A stretch of DNA of 42,911 bases, taken from Gemmatimonadaceae bacterium (lineage in GTDB: Bacteria; Gemmatimonadota; Gemmatimonadetes; Gemmatimonadales; Gemmatimonadaceae). A program made the translations under genes and the position numbers. The notes under the pieces were generated by a model. That model was not told where the DNA came from. It saw only the letters and a program-made list of their open reading frames with translations, and did no database searches. This document shows, in pieces, positions 41,582 to 42,911 of the stretch (position 1 is its first letter; the number at the start of each line of letters is the position of its first letter). The DNA lies in contig JALHNZ010000021.1 of the NCBI GenBank assembly GCA_022843265.1, positions 1-42,911 on the forward strand, read 5' to 3'.

Positions 41582-42363
41582 GCGATCGCCTCGCTCCCGA
41601 TTTGCTGCGAGCGCAGTTTCTTCCGGTACACAACGCGCGACAGTACGATTCCACCTTCATAGAGAAAGTAGAGCGGAATCGTCATCATGATCAGCGCGGT
41701 GATCGCGTCGCCAGGGGTGATAATCGCAGACAACGCCATGCAGCCAACGAGCGCGTGTCGCCGCCACTTTGCCAGCATGATTGGCGTGACCAGACCGAAC
41801 GCGGTGAGTGCGAGCATCACAATGGGCAGCTCAAAGGCCGCGCCGAATGCAAGGCACATCCCGAACACGAACGCGAAGTAGCGCCGCACTTCCAGCATGG
41901 GCGTGAACGCCTGCGTCTGGAACCCCACCAGAAACTTGAGCGTAACGGGCAGCACCACGTAAAACGCCAGCGCGACACCGGCCACGAACAGCAGTGTTGC
42001 GCCGAACATTACCGGGAGTACCACCCGTTTTTCCGTTTGGTACAACGCCGGCGACATGAACGCCCAGATCTGATAGCATACGACGGGCAGCGCGATGAGG
42101 AATCCAAGCCCGAACGACGCGGACAGCACCACGTTGAACGGATCAGTTGGACTCGTATACACCAGTTGTTCGGTAATGACTGCCTGCAACGGGCGCTGCA
42201 AATAGTTCAGCAAGTCGATCGACTTGGTGGACAACAATACGAACCCCAGCACAAAGCCACCGCCAAGTGCGAGCGCGACTTTAAAGAGACGCCAACGCAG
42301 TTCCTCGAGGTGATCGAGGAACGGCATCTCATCATTCTGAGCTTTCGGTGTGACAGTAGACAC
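41578..42363 (-). CDS. tatC: Sec-independent protein translocase TatC
   Basis: The protein has 261 residues with six membrane helices. It is the core receptor of the Tat system, recognising twin-arginine signal peptides. The N-terminal cytoplasmic motif MPFLDHLEELRWRLFK contains the conserved Glu for signal-peptide binding. FNVVLSASFGLGFLIALPVVCYQIWAFMSPALYQTEKR is the loop and helix region around the first periplasmic cap. FGMCLAFGAAFELPIVMLAL carries the conserved Glu of helix four, and ITPGDAITALIMMTIPLYFLYE ends the protein. The start is GTG 42363; ATG 42327 at MPFLDHLEE is an alternative that leaves the motif intact. It follows the CpoB-like gene by about 30 bases, and lptD overlaps its stop by four bases. 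Confidence 0.96.
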   Translation of the reverse strand: MSTVTPKAQNDEMPFLDHLEELRWRLFKVALALGGGFVLGFVLLSTKSIDLLNYLQRPLQAVITEQLVYTSPTDPFNVVLSASFGLGFLIALPVVCYQIWAFMSPALYQTEKRVVLPVMFGATLLFVAGVALAFYVVLPVTLKFLVGFQTQAFTPMLEVRRYFAFVFGMCLAFGAAFELPIVMLALTAFGLVTPIMLAKWRRHALVGCMALSAIITPGDAITALIMMTIPLYFLYEGGIVLSRVVYRKKLRSQQIGSEAIA

Positions 42364-42392
42364 AGATGGTGCGTGAACTGGTGCGATCTGAC

Positions 42393-42911
42393 TCAGGGAA
42401 TCCCGGCCAGTCGCTCCTTGGCCAGCTCGGCCGTCGGTGAGCTCGGGTAGCGCTTGATCAGCTGCTCGAGAATCGACTTCGCCGTGGCGTTGTCTCCCTG
42501 CGACTGAAAGATCTGCGCGCGCTTGAACATCGCGTCTGGCGCGCGCGATGACTCCGGATACTTCGTCACTACGGCTCCGTACGACGTCTCTGCGGCCACC
42601 AGATTCTTTTCTTCCGCGAAGGACACAGCGATCCAGTACTGCGCCTCAGGTGCAACTTCGGAACCCGGGTAATTCAGCAACAGATCACCGAACGGAATAC
42701 GCGCCGTTGCGTAGCTGAATCGACGCATGTGAGCCATGCCGTCCTCATACAGCTGCGCGGGCCCCGGCATGGCGGGGTTTGGCGGCGTTGCTGTTGCGCC
42801 GGTCCGACCAGAACTCGTTGCCGGTGGGATAGACCCAGGCGGCGTGTCACTCTGCACAGGCGGCGCAATCATGCGACCTGACGATTCGATATCAGCGCGC
42901 AACGATCGAAT
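42393..42911 (-). CDS. CpoB/YbgF-like (Tol-Pal associated) TPR protein, partial
   Basis: Only the C-terminal 170 or so residues are in the window, because the frame is open through base 42911; an internal TTG at 42902 is not the true start. The visible part begins with LRADIESSGR, probably the end of a helical region, then a Pro/Ser/Thr-rich linker. Three TPR-like units follow: AQLYEDGMAHMRRFSYATARIPFGDLLLNYPGSEVAPEAQYWIAVSFAEEKN, LVAAETSYGAVVTKYPESSRAPDAMFKRAQIFQSQGD and TAKSILEQLIKRYPSSPTAELAKERLAGI. This text is close to the YbgF/CpoB C-terminal domain, which links Tol-Pal to cell-wall synthesis at division. A BamD-like lipoprotein is the main alternative. tatC follows 30 bases later. Confidence 0.8.
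   Translation of the reverse strand: MRSLRADIESSGRMIAPPVQSDTPPGSIPPATSSGRTGATATPPNPAMPGPAQLYEDGMAHMRRFSYATARIPFGDLLLNYPGSEVAPEAQYWIAVSFAEEKNLVAAETSYGAVVTKYPESSRAPDAMFKRAQIFQSQGDNATAKSILEQLIKRYPSSPTAELAKERLAGIP

Noticed and set aside
42393-42902. A complete short TPR gene starting at TTG 42902
   Set aside because: The frame is open through the window end and the text resembles only the C-terminal half of CpoB/YbgF, so it is treated as partial.
1-42911. CRISPR arrays, tRNA/rRNA genes, insertion sequences, prophage or defence islands
   Set aside because: No direct-repeat/spacer arrays, cloverleaf sequences, transposase or integrase motifs were seen; the only tandem repeats are in-frame units inside two TPR genes.

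Overview
The window is a gene-dense stretch of GC-rich chromosome from a diderm (LPS-bearing) bacterium. The gene content and style suggest a member of Gemmatimonadota, but this is inferred from memory of family contents; no 16S gene or other direct marker is present. Evidence for a diderm envelope is LptD, GmhA, a TonB-dependent receptor, a CpoB/YbgF-like protein and TatA/TatC. No tRNA, rRNA, CRISPR array, insertion sequence, integrase or phage gene was seen, and no gap between genes exceeds about 225 bases. This looks like core chromosome, not an island. Starts are often GTG, and neighbouring genes repeatedly overlap by 1 or 4 bases (TGATG, ATGA, GTGA), so translational coupling is common.

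Layout. (1) 1-8559, minus strand: yraN, then recA-recX-alaS, an unknown 112-residue protein, a CpsB/YwqE-type PHP phosphatase, gmhA, an SDR oxidoreductase and the 5' part of a CCA-adding enzyme cut by the window edge. The recA upstream region holds a 25-bp imperfect inverted repeat that contains a perfect DnaA-box 9-mer. (2) 8747-11565, plus strand: a penicillin-acylase-family Ntn hydrolase coupled to a small membrane protein, converging on a glycerophosphodiesterase (minus). (3) 12455-15418, minus: a large TonB-dependent receptor whose leader resembles a TPP riboswitch in its 5' half. (4) 15611-25957, minus: a TPR protein with a long acidic linker, aroQ, an M24 peptidase, accB, pilT, accC, comB and ftsK. 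(5) 26195-28027, plus: a PpiD-like membrane-anchored peptidyl-prolyl isomerase, ended by a perfect 18-bp bidirectional terminator. (6) 28108-32928, minus: a second long TPR/acidic protein, a polyprenyl diphosphate synthase, a DUF4321-like membrane protein and tatA. (7) 33032-42911, minus: CpoB-like (partial), tatC, lptD, hutH, hutU, a radical SAM/SPASM-like protein, hutI.

How the genes fit together. Several tight gene runs mix functions: envelope assembly (cpoB-tatC-lptD) continues without a gap into histidine degradation (hutH-hutU-rSAM-hutI), and fatty-acid carboxylation (accB, accC) is split by the pilus-retraction ATPase gene pilT. The least explained element is the radical SAM gene lying 10 bases after hutU and 16 bases before hutI, which has eight cysteines placed for an SAM cluster plus auxiliary cluster(s). 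Two long TPR proteins with acidic, repeat-bearing linkers lie either side of the ppiD gene and look like one architecture used twice. No complete new defence or mobile system is visible.
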